Of a DNA stretch of 64,000 nucleotides, positions 19,691 to 28,418 are shown piece after piece. The stretch is taken from positions 28,905-92,904 of the forward strand of contig DBBN01000021.1 in the NCBI GenBank assembly GCA_002292215.1, written 5' to 3'. Below the pieces are notes generated by a model. The model saw only the letters and a list, made by a program, of their open reading frames with translations, did no database searches and had not been told where the DNA came from. Source of the stretch: Glaciecola sp. UBA983. Lineage in GTDB: Bacteria > Pseudomonadota > Gammaproteobacteria > Enterobacterales > Alteromonadaceae. Positions within the stretch are counted from its first letter, which is position 1. Every line of letters starts with the position of its first letter. Made by a program: the position numbers and the translations under genes.

Positions 19691-21724
19691 CTATGTTGAA
19701 TATATCGGCAATAATAGCGTAAACGTGGAGCCTAAATTTTCTCGACTTTGCACTGTCAGCTTACCACCGATCTCTTCAATGTATTGTTTGGCGTCATATG
19801 CGCCGATTCCCATGCCGGCATTACCTTTGGTGGTATCAAAAGGTTTGAACAAGCGATGGTCAATAAATTCAGGCGTCATCCCCTCTCCAGAATCGATGAT
19901 ATCGATTTGAATCATACCAGGTGTGGTAGCATCAGATACTGTGATGGCAACGCTGCCATCATCCGGTGTCGCTTGCTGTGCATTACTGATGAGATGATAG
20001 AAAACATTACTGAGCTTCTCAGCATTAGCAGCAACGAGTTGAGTTGTTGCTGTGGAAAATTGAGGAAACGGTTGTAACGTTGCGCATTTTTTATTGATAA
20101 CTATGTTGAGTATAGTAGATAGATCCACAGCTTGTTGAGTTTGTTCTGTAATGAGTTGTTTATCCGTTAATTGCTTCAGCATTTTTTGCATACGTGCTTG
20201 AGTATATTCAAGCGTTTCAAACGTATCGTCAATAAATTCAGGGTTGTGTTTATGCTGCTGTGCGTTACATAAAATTAAATCGACCTGTGCCATAACATTT
20301 TTCAAGTCATGTACCACAAACGCTGACATCCTATTGAATGCCGCAAATTGGGCATTTTCAGCAACAATCTTTGCCGCCTCATAGTGCAAAACGTAGTTAG
20401 TAACTTGAGCCAATACAGCATTGAGATAATCCCGTAATTCCCAGTTTAGCTCTCGCACTACAGCAGCGTCTGTGAATAATACTGCTACCCCCCAGAGTTC
20501 ATTATCTTGATAAATTGGCAATATAAATTGATACTCACATTGATTAACCAATTTTAAATCCATATCCATCCCAGCATAATTTTCGGGATTGATTAAAAAC
20601 TCATGTAAATCAATTAACCATGGCTTTTGTTGACAATATTGTATGGCACGCTGTATTACCTCATCATGCAAATGATCGGGTTCTGGAGCATACAGATTGG
20701 CAACAATATCATAATGAGATTTATTCACTTTACATAACAATCCTCTATCGTATTTGACTGCATTTGCGAGACCTTTTAATGCAGTTCGGTACACATCTTG
20801 TAAATTGTCATCCCCCGTTGCCAAGGCATTGGTCAGTTCAATCCATTGTTCGCGATAATCAAATTGATTGGCAAAAAAGTTTTTCGAGATAAACACTTTG
20901 AGTTTATTGCGAATATTACTGGATAAAAAGAGCGCAATCAGCAGCACTACTGATAAAGCGATTAACACAATTTGAATCGTTGTATCCCAACTCCCGCCGA
21001 GATACTTAATCACATAGCCAACCATAGCCATCACAAATAGGTATATACCCGCTACCGTAAGTAATGTACTGTGCAGCACGATTTCTCGAGAGATGAAGAT
21101 CTTGATCCCCCAATGCTCCATACGTCTGACCGCAATTAATAAAAATGGGGTCATCAGCGCATAAATATAGCCTTTCGCGGCAATGTAATTGACATCTAAG
21201 TACGTCACCATAGTGGCATTGGCATACGTCACAAAATCAAACACACTTACCGCCCCCAAATACAGCACTAAAGGCTTAAATGCCCAGCGTTGCTCGCCAG
21301 ATTGCCTCAGTAATATTTCTAATAATAAAAGTAAGATTAACGCCACAACCGTATGAATCAAGTATATCCAATGCAGCGGCAACGGCGTAAGCCACAATAT
21401 TAATACTGCAGCGATGGGGAGTGAGCCGGCCAGTAAGGTGGTTTTTTGTGACAAAATTTTGGGTAACGACGAAAACTGATTATACAACGCAGCGCTTAAG
21501 AAGAGGATCCAACTAAATTGTTTTAGTGAATCAAAGGTAAGGTATTGCTGTACCGTAGGCTCAGGAATGAGCCAGCGATTATACTGAAGCGCCCACAGTA
21601 AATTAGTGAACACTGCAAACAACAGGAGCTTTTTGACTAATCCACTACTACGAACAGTAAACAATAATAACAACAAGACCAAAAAGCCTGCTGCAGCAAT
21701 ACTGTAACCTATATTTGAAATCAT
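19691..21724 (-). CDS. prsK: PEP-CTERM system histidine kinase PrsK
   Basis: PrsK is the membrane sensor kinase partnered with PrsR. The 677-residue protein has about eight hydrophobic segments in residues 1-280, then a GAF-like region (about 295-450), a dimerisation helix with the phospho-acceptor in VVHDLKNVMAQ, and a HATPase domain with LISNAQQATPD (N box), DSGEGMTP (G1) and GMGIGAYDAKQYIE (G2). This architecture and the NtrB-like HDLKN motif fit the PrsK subfamily. GGGA precedes the ATG. Its signal is unknown. It lies 49 bases downstream of a FabH-like gene and 20 bases upstream of prsR. Confidence 0.95.
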   Translation of the reverse strand: MISNIGYSIAAAGFLVLLLLLFTVRSSGLVKKLLLFAVFTNLLWALQYNRWLIPEPTVQQYLTFDSLKQFSWILFLSAALYNQFSSLPKILSQKTTLLAGSLPIAAVLILWLTPLPLHWIYLIHTVVALILLLLLEILLRQSGEQRWAFKPLVLYLGAVSVFDFVTYANATMVTYLDVNYIAAKGYIYALMTPFLLIAVRRMEHWGIKIFISREIVLHSTLLTVAGIYLFVMAMVGYVIKYLGGSWDTTIQIVLIALSVVLLIALFLSSNIRNKLKVFISKNFFANQFDYREQWIELTNALATGDDNLQDVYRTALKGLANAVKYDRGLLCKVNKSHYDIVANLYAPEPDHLHDEVIQRAIQYCQQKPWLIDLHEFLINPENYAGMDMDLKLVNQCEYQFILPIYQDNELWGVAVLFTDAAVVRELNWELRDYLNAVLAQVTNYVLHYEAAKIVAENAQFAAFNRMSAFVVHDLKNVMAQVDLILCNAQQHKHNPEFIDDTFETLEYTQARMQKMLKQLTDKQLITEQTQQAVDLSTILNIVINKKCATLQPFPQFSTATTQLVAANAEKLSNVFYHLISNAQQATPDDGSVAITVSDATTPGMIQIDIIDSGEGMTPEFIDHRLFKPFDTTKGNAGMGIGAYDAKQYIEEIGGKLTVQSRENLGSTFTLLLPIYST

Positions 21725-21747
21725 CCATGATCCCGTTAGTCGTTGTA

Positions 21748-21767
21748 AATTAAGGTGAATTAAGGTG
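21748..21767. repeat. Tandem 10-bp duplication
   Basis: AATTAAGGTG occurs twice in tandem in the short gap between the FabH-like gene and prsK. It is probably a simple slippage duplication; no function is implied. Confidence 0.5.
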
Positions 21768-21773
21768 CGGCGG

Positions 21774-22901
21774 TTAGCCGCGTTTTTGCAAGACTAAACT
21801 ACCAATCGAATAACCGGCACCAAAGGAACATAACAATGAAATATCATCCGGTTGCATGCTCGCATGATGCAAATGGAATGCAATCACAGAACCTGCTGAC
21901 GCAGTATTAGCAAACTCATCTAATACTATCGGCGCTTCTTCTTGCGTTGCCATACGACCGAGTAATTTTTTACAAATTAATGTGTTCATATTGATATTGG
22001 CTTGATGCAAAAACCACTTACTCACATGCGTACTATCTAATTCATGGCGTGCCAAATGCGTCGTTATATGTTCGGCAGCCATCGGGCATACTTCTTTGAA
22101 CACTTTACGTCCGGCTTGGTGAAATAATTTATCCGCGCCATACGGGTCGGCATCGGTAGCGTAACTCAAATATCCAAAATTAGAACGGATGTTATTTGAA
22201 TACGAGGTGACAGCATGTGTTGATAAAATCTCATATACATGCTCAGCATCTGCATTTGCAGCGTCTTCGACGACCACTGCCGTTGCGACATCACCAAAGA
22301 TAAAATGACTATCACGGTCTGTATAATTAACCTGTGGGGACACGAGTTCTGGATTAATGACTAACACCGCTCGAGCGTTTCCGGCTTTAACCATTTCATA
22401 CGCACGGTGCATTCCAAAGGTGGCTGCGGAACATGCCACTAGCATATCAAATGCAAATCCAGCAACGCCTAATGCGGCTTGCACTTCGATAGCAATCGCA
22501 GGGTATGAACGTTGGGTATAAGCACATGCAACGATGACAGCATCAATATCTTTAGCAGTTTTGTTGGCTGCTTTAAGCGCTTTTTGCGCCGCATCTAACG
22601 CCATTTCTGCTTGCTGGGAAAGTTCGTCATCTTTGCGCTCAGGAATATTTGGGCGCATCCGATGAATATCTAATGCGCCATCTTTGACATAGATGTAGCG
22701 TGATTTAATGCCCGAGGCTTTTTCAATAAAATCGGCACTTGAATGAGGGATAGGCTCACGTAAGCCCGCACTAATATCAGCATGATGTAAACTATTCATG
22801 TGATCCGCATAAGCATTATAACTTTCGACTAACTCAATATTAGTGATGGTATGTTTTGGAGTGAAGAGACCACTACCACTGATTACAACTGATTTTTCCA
22901 T
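21774..22901 (-). CDS. Beta-ketoacyl-ACP synthase III family protein (FabH-like)
   Basis: This is a thiolase-fold condensing enzyme of the FabH family. The 375-residue protein has the catalytic triad residues in VACSAATFG (Cys), FLHQANINM (His) and EFANTASAG (Asn), plus the C-terminal CSFGAGYSIGSLV. It is about 55 residues longer than E. coli FabH (317), with an insertion at about residues 35-90. It resembles the divergent FabH-type proteins of Pseudomonas and Shewanella, one of which in P. aeruginosa uses medium-chain acyl-CoA. It therefore probably primes a fatty acid or related acyl product but may not be the main FabH. No acyl carrier protein or other fab gene is adjacent; prsK-prsR follow closely. 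Confidence 0.87.
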   Translation of the reverse strand: MEKSVVISGSGLFTPKHTITNIELVESYNAYADHMNSLHHADISAGLREPIPHSSADFIEKASGIKSRYIYVKDGALDIHRMRPNIPERKDDELSQQAEMALDAAQKALKAANKTAKDIDAVIVACAYTQRSYPAIAIEVQAALGVAGFAFDMLVACSAATFGMHRAYEMVKAGNARAVLVINPELVSPQVNYTDRDSHFIFGDVATAVVVEDAANADAEHVYEILSTHAVTSYSNNIRSNFGYLSYATDADPYGADKLFHQAGRKVFKEVCPMAAEHITTHLARHELDSTHVSKWFLHQANINMNTLICKKLLGRMATQEEAPIVLDEFANTASAGSVIAFHLHHASMQPDDISLLCSFGAGYSIGSLVLQKRG

Positions 22902-22953
22902 AATAATTCTTTTTATAGTATTTAGTTGAAGCTTACCACGAATACTCAGAATA

Positions 22954-24486
22954 TCAATTAGGCCAAAAAACAGTGACGGCTGTGCCTTCGTTTAAGCGAG
23001 AGGTTAGCGTGACTTTACCACGGTATTGTTCAATTAGCTTTTTGACCATGGGTAACCCTTTGCCAGACCCTTTGACATGTTTATTGCGATTAGCATGATT
23101 AATTAGTTCAAAGGCATTTTTTTGCAGTAAATCATTCATGCCTTGACCGCTATCTGTCACTCTCATCGTCACACCATGCTTCACAATATCGACATCCACA
23201 GTAATCGTTCCAGTACTAGCACCATAATGATTCACGGCATTAGTTAATAATTGCAATAAAATCATTTTCACTGGAACTTGCGGCAAAGTAACCTCGATAT
23301 CTGATACTGTCAGCCTCATGGTACTTGGGATATCGAATAAGTATGCCATCTCAGCGACGAGGTATTTGGGATTAAAGGTCGTTGCCGTAACTTTCTCTTG
23401 ACCGATTTGTGCATATTCATACATGTCACTTAAAAACGTACTCATCGATCGACAACGAGATTGTATTTCATTGAGTTGCGAATGCGTTGTATTATCAAAG
23501 TTCATTTCATTATCTTCAATAATATAATCAACTAATTGATGAATGTTGTTAAGCGGCTTACGCATATCATGTGTCGCCAAATCGGCAAACTGAGATAGTT
23601 CATTTTGTTTAGCTTCAAACTGCTGCACCAGATGTTGCTGTTCAGTCAAATCGACGCAAATACCTACAATAAAGCTTTCTTCATCATACATAAAGCGAGT
23701 TTTCGTCGTCTCAACAGTCCGAATTTCTCCATTCGGAAACGCAATCGTCTCCAAACACTTATGTACTCCTTGCGTAAATGCGGTTTTATCATTGGCTAAG
23801 AATAATTCGACTTGATCTGGTTCATATTCTTCAACCGTTGTGTAACCGATGACTTTGTCTCGCTGAGCTTCAGGATACAGACTTAAAAAAGCATTATTCG
23901 CAAATATTATTTCAAATTTATGGTTTTTTACAAAAATAAAATTATCAGAGTTATTCACAATCATACTCTGAAAATTTAATGCTTCGTGATACACATGATG
24001 AGCGTCTGCGAGTGCCATTTTAGATTCTAATAATTGCACAACAAATTTAATAGATAGTTTAGCTTGTTCAGTTAAATGCGCGGAATGACAGTTAAATATA
24101 AACAGGCAACCGATACATTCGTTGGAAGCAATAAATAACGGCACACCATAATAGTAGTGGACGTCAAGTTCGTTAATAACCGATTGTTTATCATGCTTAA
24201 CTGAGCCAAAAGGCATCATCATCTCAGTAACTTGTGCATTCTTGAAGGTTTGCTGCGTATAGAAGCTGCCTGGATTGATGGTACAAACCTTAGGGCTAGA
24301 CCCAGCAACCACTTCTAGTTTACCGTGTTTGAGTAATGCAATACCAGCACCGAATACTGCGATATTCTGCATCAGATCATTGATATAAGCTGCAAAATCT
24401 ATAGATAAATAGCTCTCATGTGATGAGGTCCTATAGTGCATAATATCATCAAGATTAAAATCAGTCATTTCCGGTGTATTGCTCAT
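22954..24486 (-). CDS. GAF-PAS sensor histidine kinase
   Basis: The 510-residue protein appears soluble, with no membrane segment. It has an N-terminal GAF-like sensor (about residues 30-165, with YYYGVPLFIASNECIGCLFIF), a PAS domain (about 175-290, FIFVKNHKFEIIFANNAFL), a dimerisation helix with the phospho-acceptor in ATHDMRKPLNN, and a HATPase domain with LLTNAVNHYG, DSGQGMND and GSGKGLPMVKKLI. The HDMRKPL motif is like that of bacteriophytochrome-type kinases, but I see no chromophore-binding cysteine that I can place. GGAT lies 8 bases before the ATG. No response regulator gene is adjacent except prsR four genes away. Confidence 0.88.
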   Translation of the reverse strand: MSNTPEMTDFNLDDIMHYRTSSHESYLSIDFAAYINDLMQNIAVFGAGIALLKHGKLEVVAGSSPKVCTINPGSFYTQQTFKNAQVTEMMMPFGSVKHDKQSVINELDVHYYYGVPLFIASNECIGCLFIFNCHSAHLTEQAKLSIKFVVQLLESKMALADAHHVYHEALNFQSMIVNNSDNFIFVKNHKFEIIFANNAFLSLYPEAQRDKVIGYTTVEEYEPDQVELFLANDKTAFTQGVHKCLETIAFPNGEIRTVETTKTRFMYDEESFIVGICVDLTEQQHLVQQFEAKQNELSQFADLATHDMRKPLNNIHQLVDYIIEDNEMNFDNTTHSQLNEIQSRCRSMSTFLSDMYEYAQIGQEKVTATTFNPKYLVAEMAYLFDIPSTMRLTVSDIEVTLPQVPVKMILLQLLTNAVNHYGASTGTITVDVDIVKHGVTMRVTDSGQGMNDLLQKNAFELINHANRNKHVKGSGKGLPMVKKLIEQYRGKVTLTSRLNEGTAVTVFWPN

Positions 24487-24518
24487 TAGGTATCCAAGAT
24501 AAATATACCACCTAACTA

Positions 24519-24542
24519 TAGTATTTTGGCCCGTAAATACTA
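24519..24542. repeat. Perfect 8-bp inverted repeat between oxyR-like gene and kinase
   Basis: TAGTATTT and AAATACTA form a perfect inverted repeat with an 8-base GC-rich spacer. It lies in the 68-base gap before the GAF-PAS kinase start. There is no T-run, so it may be an operator or a weak hairpin rather than a terminator. Confidence 0.5.
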
Positions 24543-24554
24543 CTATACAAAAGG

Positions 24555-25466
24555 TTACTTTGGCTCTGCCGGAACCGGAATAAAGGGAGTAATAAGTGCA
24601 GCGAGGCTGGTAAATAAAGCGGAACGCTGTGACGTTTTACGCCAGACAAGCGCAATTTCACGATACGCACTGCCATCACTCGGTAACGTGGTTAATGGCG
24701 TATTATCGAGAATACCTTGTCGCTTAGCGAGTTCAGGAATAAACGTAAAACCATGATGATGTTGTGCCATTTGTAGTAACGTGTAAATACTGCTGGCCGA
24801 AAGGGAGTTGACTTGTTCTTTATACGCAATCTGACATGCAGAAACGGCATGGTCAGTCATGCAATGCTCTGCTTGGAGTAAATACACACTGTCTTTGGGC
24901 AAGGCAGAATAATCAAAAGGTATGGGAAGGTTTTCCAGTTGCTCAGGATGCCCCACCAAATGAAATGGATCTTGACCTAGCGTGAGTTGCTTACAATTGG
25001 GCGTAGGATATGGCAGTGCTAATAATACGGCATCAAGTCTACCATCTTGGAGTTGAGCCACTAAATTCGCAGAGGTGTCTTCGCTTAGTAACAAACGTAA
25101 ATCAGGATATTGCTCTTGTGTTGCGTGTAATATGTCATTAAACACAAATGGTGCGATCGTTGGGATGACCCCAATTTTAACGACTGAACGGCGCCAATCA
25201 CCGCCAGTTTGAGCAAATTGGGTAAACTCACTGGCATGCTCAACCAATAACTTTGCTTGCTGCACCAGATCTAAACCAAAAGAAGTGAATACAAATTGCT
25301 TATTATCACGTTCTAAAATTTGGTTACCGCATTGTTCTTCGAGATTCTGTACCGCAGCGCTGAGCGTTGATTGACTTATAAAACAACGCTTTGCAGCACG
25401 ATGAAAATGTTGCTCTTCATGTAGCATCAACAAATAATGGAGATGTTTAATGTTAGGCCATTTCAT
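24555..25466 (-). CDS. oxyR: LysR-family peroxide regulator, OxyR-like
   Basis: The protein has an N-terminal LysR helix-turn-helix (HFHRAAKRCFISQSTLSAAVQNLEE) and a periplasmic-binding-type sensor domain. In the sensor, HCMTDHAVSAC has two cysteines nine residues apart, the same spacing as the peroxide-sensing Cys199-Cys208 pair of E. coli OxyR (HCLRDQAMGFC), and EDTSANLVAQLQDGRLDAV matches the OxyR pattern. That supports a thiol-disulfide peroxide sensor that would control catalase and peroxiredoxin genes. I chose ATG 25464-25466, giving 303 residues, close to the 305 of OxyR; a TTG at 25487 would add seven. It lies 41 bases after pit. No catalase gene is visible here. Confidence 0.88.
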   Translation of the reverse strand: MKWPNIKHLHYLLMLHEEQHFHRAAKRCFISQSTLSAAVQNLEEQCGNQILERDNKQFVFTSFGLDLVQQAKLLVEHASEFTQFAQTGGDWRRSVVKIGVIPTIAPFVFNDILHATQEQYPDLRLLLSEDTSANLVAQLQDGRLDAVLLALPYPTPNCKQLTLGQDPFHLVGHPEQLENLPIPFDYSALPKDSVYLLQAEHCMTDHAVSACQIAYKEQVNSLSASSIYTLLQMAQHHHGFTFIPELAKRQGILDNTPLTTLPSDGSAYREIALVWRKTSQRSALFTSLAALITPFIPVPAEPK

Positions 25467-25507
25467 ATTGCTATGACCTAACACCAATTGTTGCAGCGGC
25501 TAGTAAC

Positions 25508-26776
25508 CTAGACACCGAACAAGAACGTTAAGATGTAGAAGAATATAATAGATAACACAGCGCCCGCAGGCAAGGTCACTATCCAAGACATCGCAATTGT
25601 TTTAAACATTTTCAGGTTTAATGCTGCAATCCCACGCGCTAAGCCAACACCAACCACCGCACCCACTAATGTTTGTGTAGTAGAGATAGGTAAGCCCGAA
25701 CCTGAAGCGACGACAACCGTAGTTGCTGCTGCTAATTCGGCTGCAAAACCTTTAGACGGCGTTAAATGGGTGATCTTGGTGCCGATAGTTTTGATAACGC
25801 GATGACCAAACAATGCTAAACCAGCAATAATACCGATACCACCTAGAGGTAATATCCACCACTCTAAAGGCGAGCTCGCATTAATCTGACCGCCAGAATT
25901 CACAACACTCACTACCGCTGCTAATGGACCAATCGCATTAGCAACATCGTTTGAACCATGGGCAAATGCCATACAACAAGCCGTTAAGACCATTAATACC
26001 GCAAAGATACGTTCAATCGTCGCATGCTGCTCTTCTTCAGAGGCATCGAGATTTACTTTCATACGGCGAATAACAACAAATCCAAAGACACCAACAGCAA
26101 CCGCAATACCTACTGCAAGCGAATAACCGGTTACCGCATCAAGTTCTAAACCAACGTGCTTTAAGCCTTTTTTGATTGTTACTAAAGACATAATAAAGCC
26201 AGCTAGCGCCATGTATACAGGAACATACTTTTTAGCATTGAGAATGGGAGACGCCGCATCAAAAATAATTTTCTTAGCACTCAAGTATATTAGATATGCA
26301 ATCACACCTGAAATAGCAGGGGTAATAATCCAACTGCCAACAACTCCGCCGACTTTACCCCAAGCAACGGCATCAACCGACACGCCTACAGCGGTAAAGC
26401 CAACAATAGCACCAATGATTGAGTGGGTGGTAGAAACAGGCCAACCAAAATAAGAAGCTACAGCTAGCCATATACCAGCTGCTAGTAGTGAAGCTATCAT
26501 ACCTAATACAAGGTATTCTGGGGCATCAATAAAGTAAGCAGAATCAATAATACCTTTGCGGATAGTAGAAGTAACTTCTCCACCAGCAAGATAAGCACCC
26601 GCAAACTCAAAAATCATCGCAATAAAAATTGCTTGTTTAAGGGTTAACGCTTTAGAGCCAACTGATGTACCCATGGCATTAGCCACATCATTTGCTCCGA
26701 TACCCCATGCCATAATAAAGCCGACAAACGCAGCTAAACCAATAAGCATGACGCCATAAGTTGTAATTATATCCAA
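25508..26776 (-). CDS. Inorganic phosphate transporter, Pit family
   Basis: This is a low-affinity, cation-coupled phosphate carrier. The 422-residue protein has about ten membrane segments and the two duplicated family signatures: GANDVANAMGTSVGS near residue 27 and GSNDVANAIGPLAAV near residue 270. VSTTHSI and ISTTQTLVGA are the paired Pit motifs in the two halves. A charged cytoplasmic loop (NLDASEEEQH) lies between the halves. It is encoded downstream of phoU (99-base gap) on the same strand, so high- and low-affinity phosphate uptake are encoded together here. Confidence 0.94.
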   Translation of the reverse strand: MDIITTYGVMLIGLAAFVGFIMAWGIGANDVANAMGTSVGSKALTLKQAIFIAMIFEFAGAYLAGGEVTSTIRKGIIDSAYFIDAPEYLVLGMIASLLAAGIWLAVASYFGWPVSTTHSIIGAIVGFTAVGVSVDAVAWGKVGGVVGSWIITPAISGVIAYLIYLSAKKIIFDAASPILNAKKYVPVYMALAGFIMSLVTIKKGLKHVGLELDAVTGYSLAVGIAVAVGVFGFVVIRRMKVNLDASEEEQHATIERIFAVLMVLTACCMAFAHGSNDVANAIGPLAAVVSVVNSGGQINASSPLEWWILPLGGIGIIAGLALFGHRVIKTIGTKITHLTPSKGFAAELAAATTVVVASGSGLPISTTQTLVGAVVGVGLARGIAALNLKMFKTIAMSWIVTLPAGAVLSIIFFYILTFLFGV

Positions 26777-26875
26777 AATAAAAACCTTTTTACTACTGTC
26801 TTAATTAACTAAAAATAATACCACATATTATCTAATGGGCGCTAATGTAATGTATATCAAAGAATTATGAAGCTT

Positions 26876-27598
26876 TTATGCCAATATCAATGCTTTTATT
26901 TTTTTTTGTATTTTCTTTGCATTTGTGTGTCTGACATCTTGACCTCCAGCTAAGTAAATAATATATTCACAGAGATTTTTGCAGCGATCACCAATACGCT
27001 CCAGCGCCCTCAGAGCAGACATAATGTCGAGCCACTGATCTAAATAGGTCAAATCTTGTTGAATTCGCTCCTTGAGTAGCAATAAAATGTGCTGGTATTT
27101 TGCATCAATAATAGTGTCATGTTCGTATACTTTTAAAGCAGCGGATACATCTTGTCGTGCATAGGCATCAAAAGTTTTTTGCATCATTTTGACTATTTCT
27201 TCACCAAGAGCAATGGTATTGAGCTTTATTTGCTCATCAATTTGGAAAGTGCCTTTGGTGATTAATTTTGCTACTCGCTCAATTTCATCACCCATCCTCT
27301 CAATGTCAGTGATCGTTTTGGATACGGTTACAACTAACCGTAAATCACTCGCTGTGGGGTTACGCGTCGCTAAAATACGTAAACACTCTTGGTCTATTTC
27401 AATTTCCAAGCCATTGATTTTGACATCATTCAAGACGACTTTCTCGGCTAAACTCGCATCATTGAACTGCATTGCTTTAAGAGTGTTGAGGAGTTGTTGC
27501 TCAATTTCCCCTCCCATAACTAACACCGCATTACGTAAATCTTGTAACTCACGGTTAAAGCTGCCCGAGATGTGTGTATTAAATTCAATATGTGGCAT
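26876..27598 (-). CDS. phoU: Phosphate signalling protein PhoU
   Basis: PhoU links the PstSCAB transporter to the PhoR kinase and keeps the Pho regulon off when phosphate is plentiful. The 240-residue all-helical protein shows the two PhoU repeats, with metal-binding-type motifs DIERMGDEIERVAK at about residue 90 and ALERIGDRCKNLCEYI near 195. It starts four bases after pstB, so it is surely co-transcribed. No phoB or phoR gene is in the window. Confidence 0.97.
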   Translation of the reverse strand: MPHIEFNTHISGSFNRELQDLRNAVLVMGGEIEQQLLNTLKAMQFNDASLAEKVVLNDVKINGLEIEIDQECLRILATRNPTASDLRLVVTVSKTITDIERMGDEIERVAKLITKGTFQIDEQIKLNTIALGEEIVKMMQKTFDAYARQDVSAALKVYEHDTIIDAKYQHILLLLKERIQQDLTYLDQWLDIMSALRALERIGDRCKNLCEYIIYLAGGQDVRHTNAKKIQKKIKALILA

Positions 27599-27602
27599 AA
27601 AG

Positions 27603-28406
27603 TTACCCGTAACGCCCAGTAATATAATCTTCTGTTTGTTTTCGTTTAGGATTAGTAAACAGTTTGTCTGAGTTGGTAAACTCGACTAACTCCCCTTTAT
27701 GAATAAAAGCAGTGTAATCTGAAATTCGCGCAGCTTGCTGCATATTATGTGTCACCATCACGATGGTCGTGTGCTTTTTTAGGCTTTGCATTAATTCTTC
27801 AATAAACAGTGTCGCAAGCGGATCGAGTGCAGAAGTAGGTTCATCGAGTAACAATATTTTCGGCTTTAGTGCGAGTGCTCGAGCAATCATGAGCCGTTGT
27901 TGCTGACCACCTGATAAAATCCCCGCAGGCTCATGTAACCGCTGTTTAACTTCATCCCATAACGCCGCATTGATTAATGCTCGCTCAACCGCATCATCTA
28001 ATTGCCGGCGGTTATTCTTATTTTGTAACTTTAGGCCAAAACTCACATTATCGTAAATCGACATTGGAAAAGGATTCGGGCGTTGAAATACCATTCCTAC
28101 GTTGGTTCGTAAACTTGACACGTTTTCACGGCGCTGATTAATATCACGACCATCCATCCAAATTTGCCCAGTGGTTTGATGATCCGGAATGATTTCATTC
28201 ATGCGATTCATTGCATTGAGTAACGTCGTTTTGCCACAGCCACTTTGTCCAATCACCGAAGTGATAGAAAAAGCTGGGATGCGCATCGAAATCTTTTTCA
28301 ATACCTTTTTTTGATTTAAGCGCACACTCAGCGACTCAATATCAACTGCGATTTGGTCTGGTGTGAGTTTTTTTAGAGAGGTTCTTTTGGTATTAAACAA
28401 CTTCAT
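27603..28406 (-). CDS. pstB: Phosphate ABC transporter ATP-binding protein PstB
   Basis: PstB powers high-affinity phosphate import. The 267-residue ATPase has Walker A GQSGCGKTT, the Q-loop MVFQRPNPFPMSIYDNV typical of PstB, the signature LSGGQQQR, Walker B ILLLDEPTSALDP and the H-loop VMVTHNM. About 18 basic N-terminal residues precede the ABC domain. It lies 12 bases after pstA and four before phoU. Confidence 0.97.
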   Translation of the reverse strand: MKLFNTKRTSLKKLTPDQIAVDIESLSVRLNQKKVLKKISMRIPAFSITSVIGQSGCGKTTLLNAMNRMNEIIPDHQTTGQIWMDGRDINQRRENVSSLRTNVGMVFQRPNPFPMSIYDNVSFGLKLQNKNNRRQLDDAVERALINAALWDEVKQRLHEPAGILSGGQQQRLMIARALALKPKILLLDEPTSALDPLATLFIEELMQSLKKHTTIVMVTHNMQQAARISDYTAFIHKGELVEFTNSDKLFTNPKRKQTEDYITGRYG

Positions 28407-28418
28407 GTACCACGTCCC

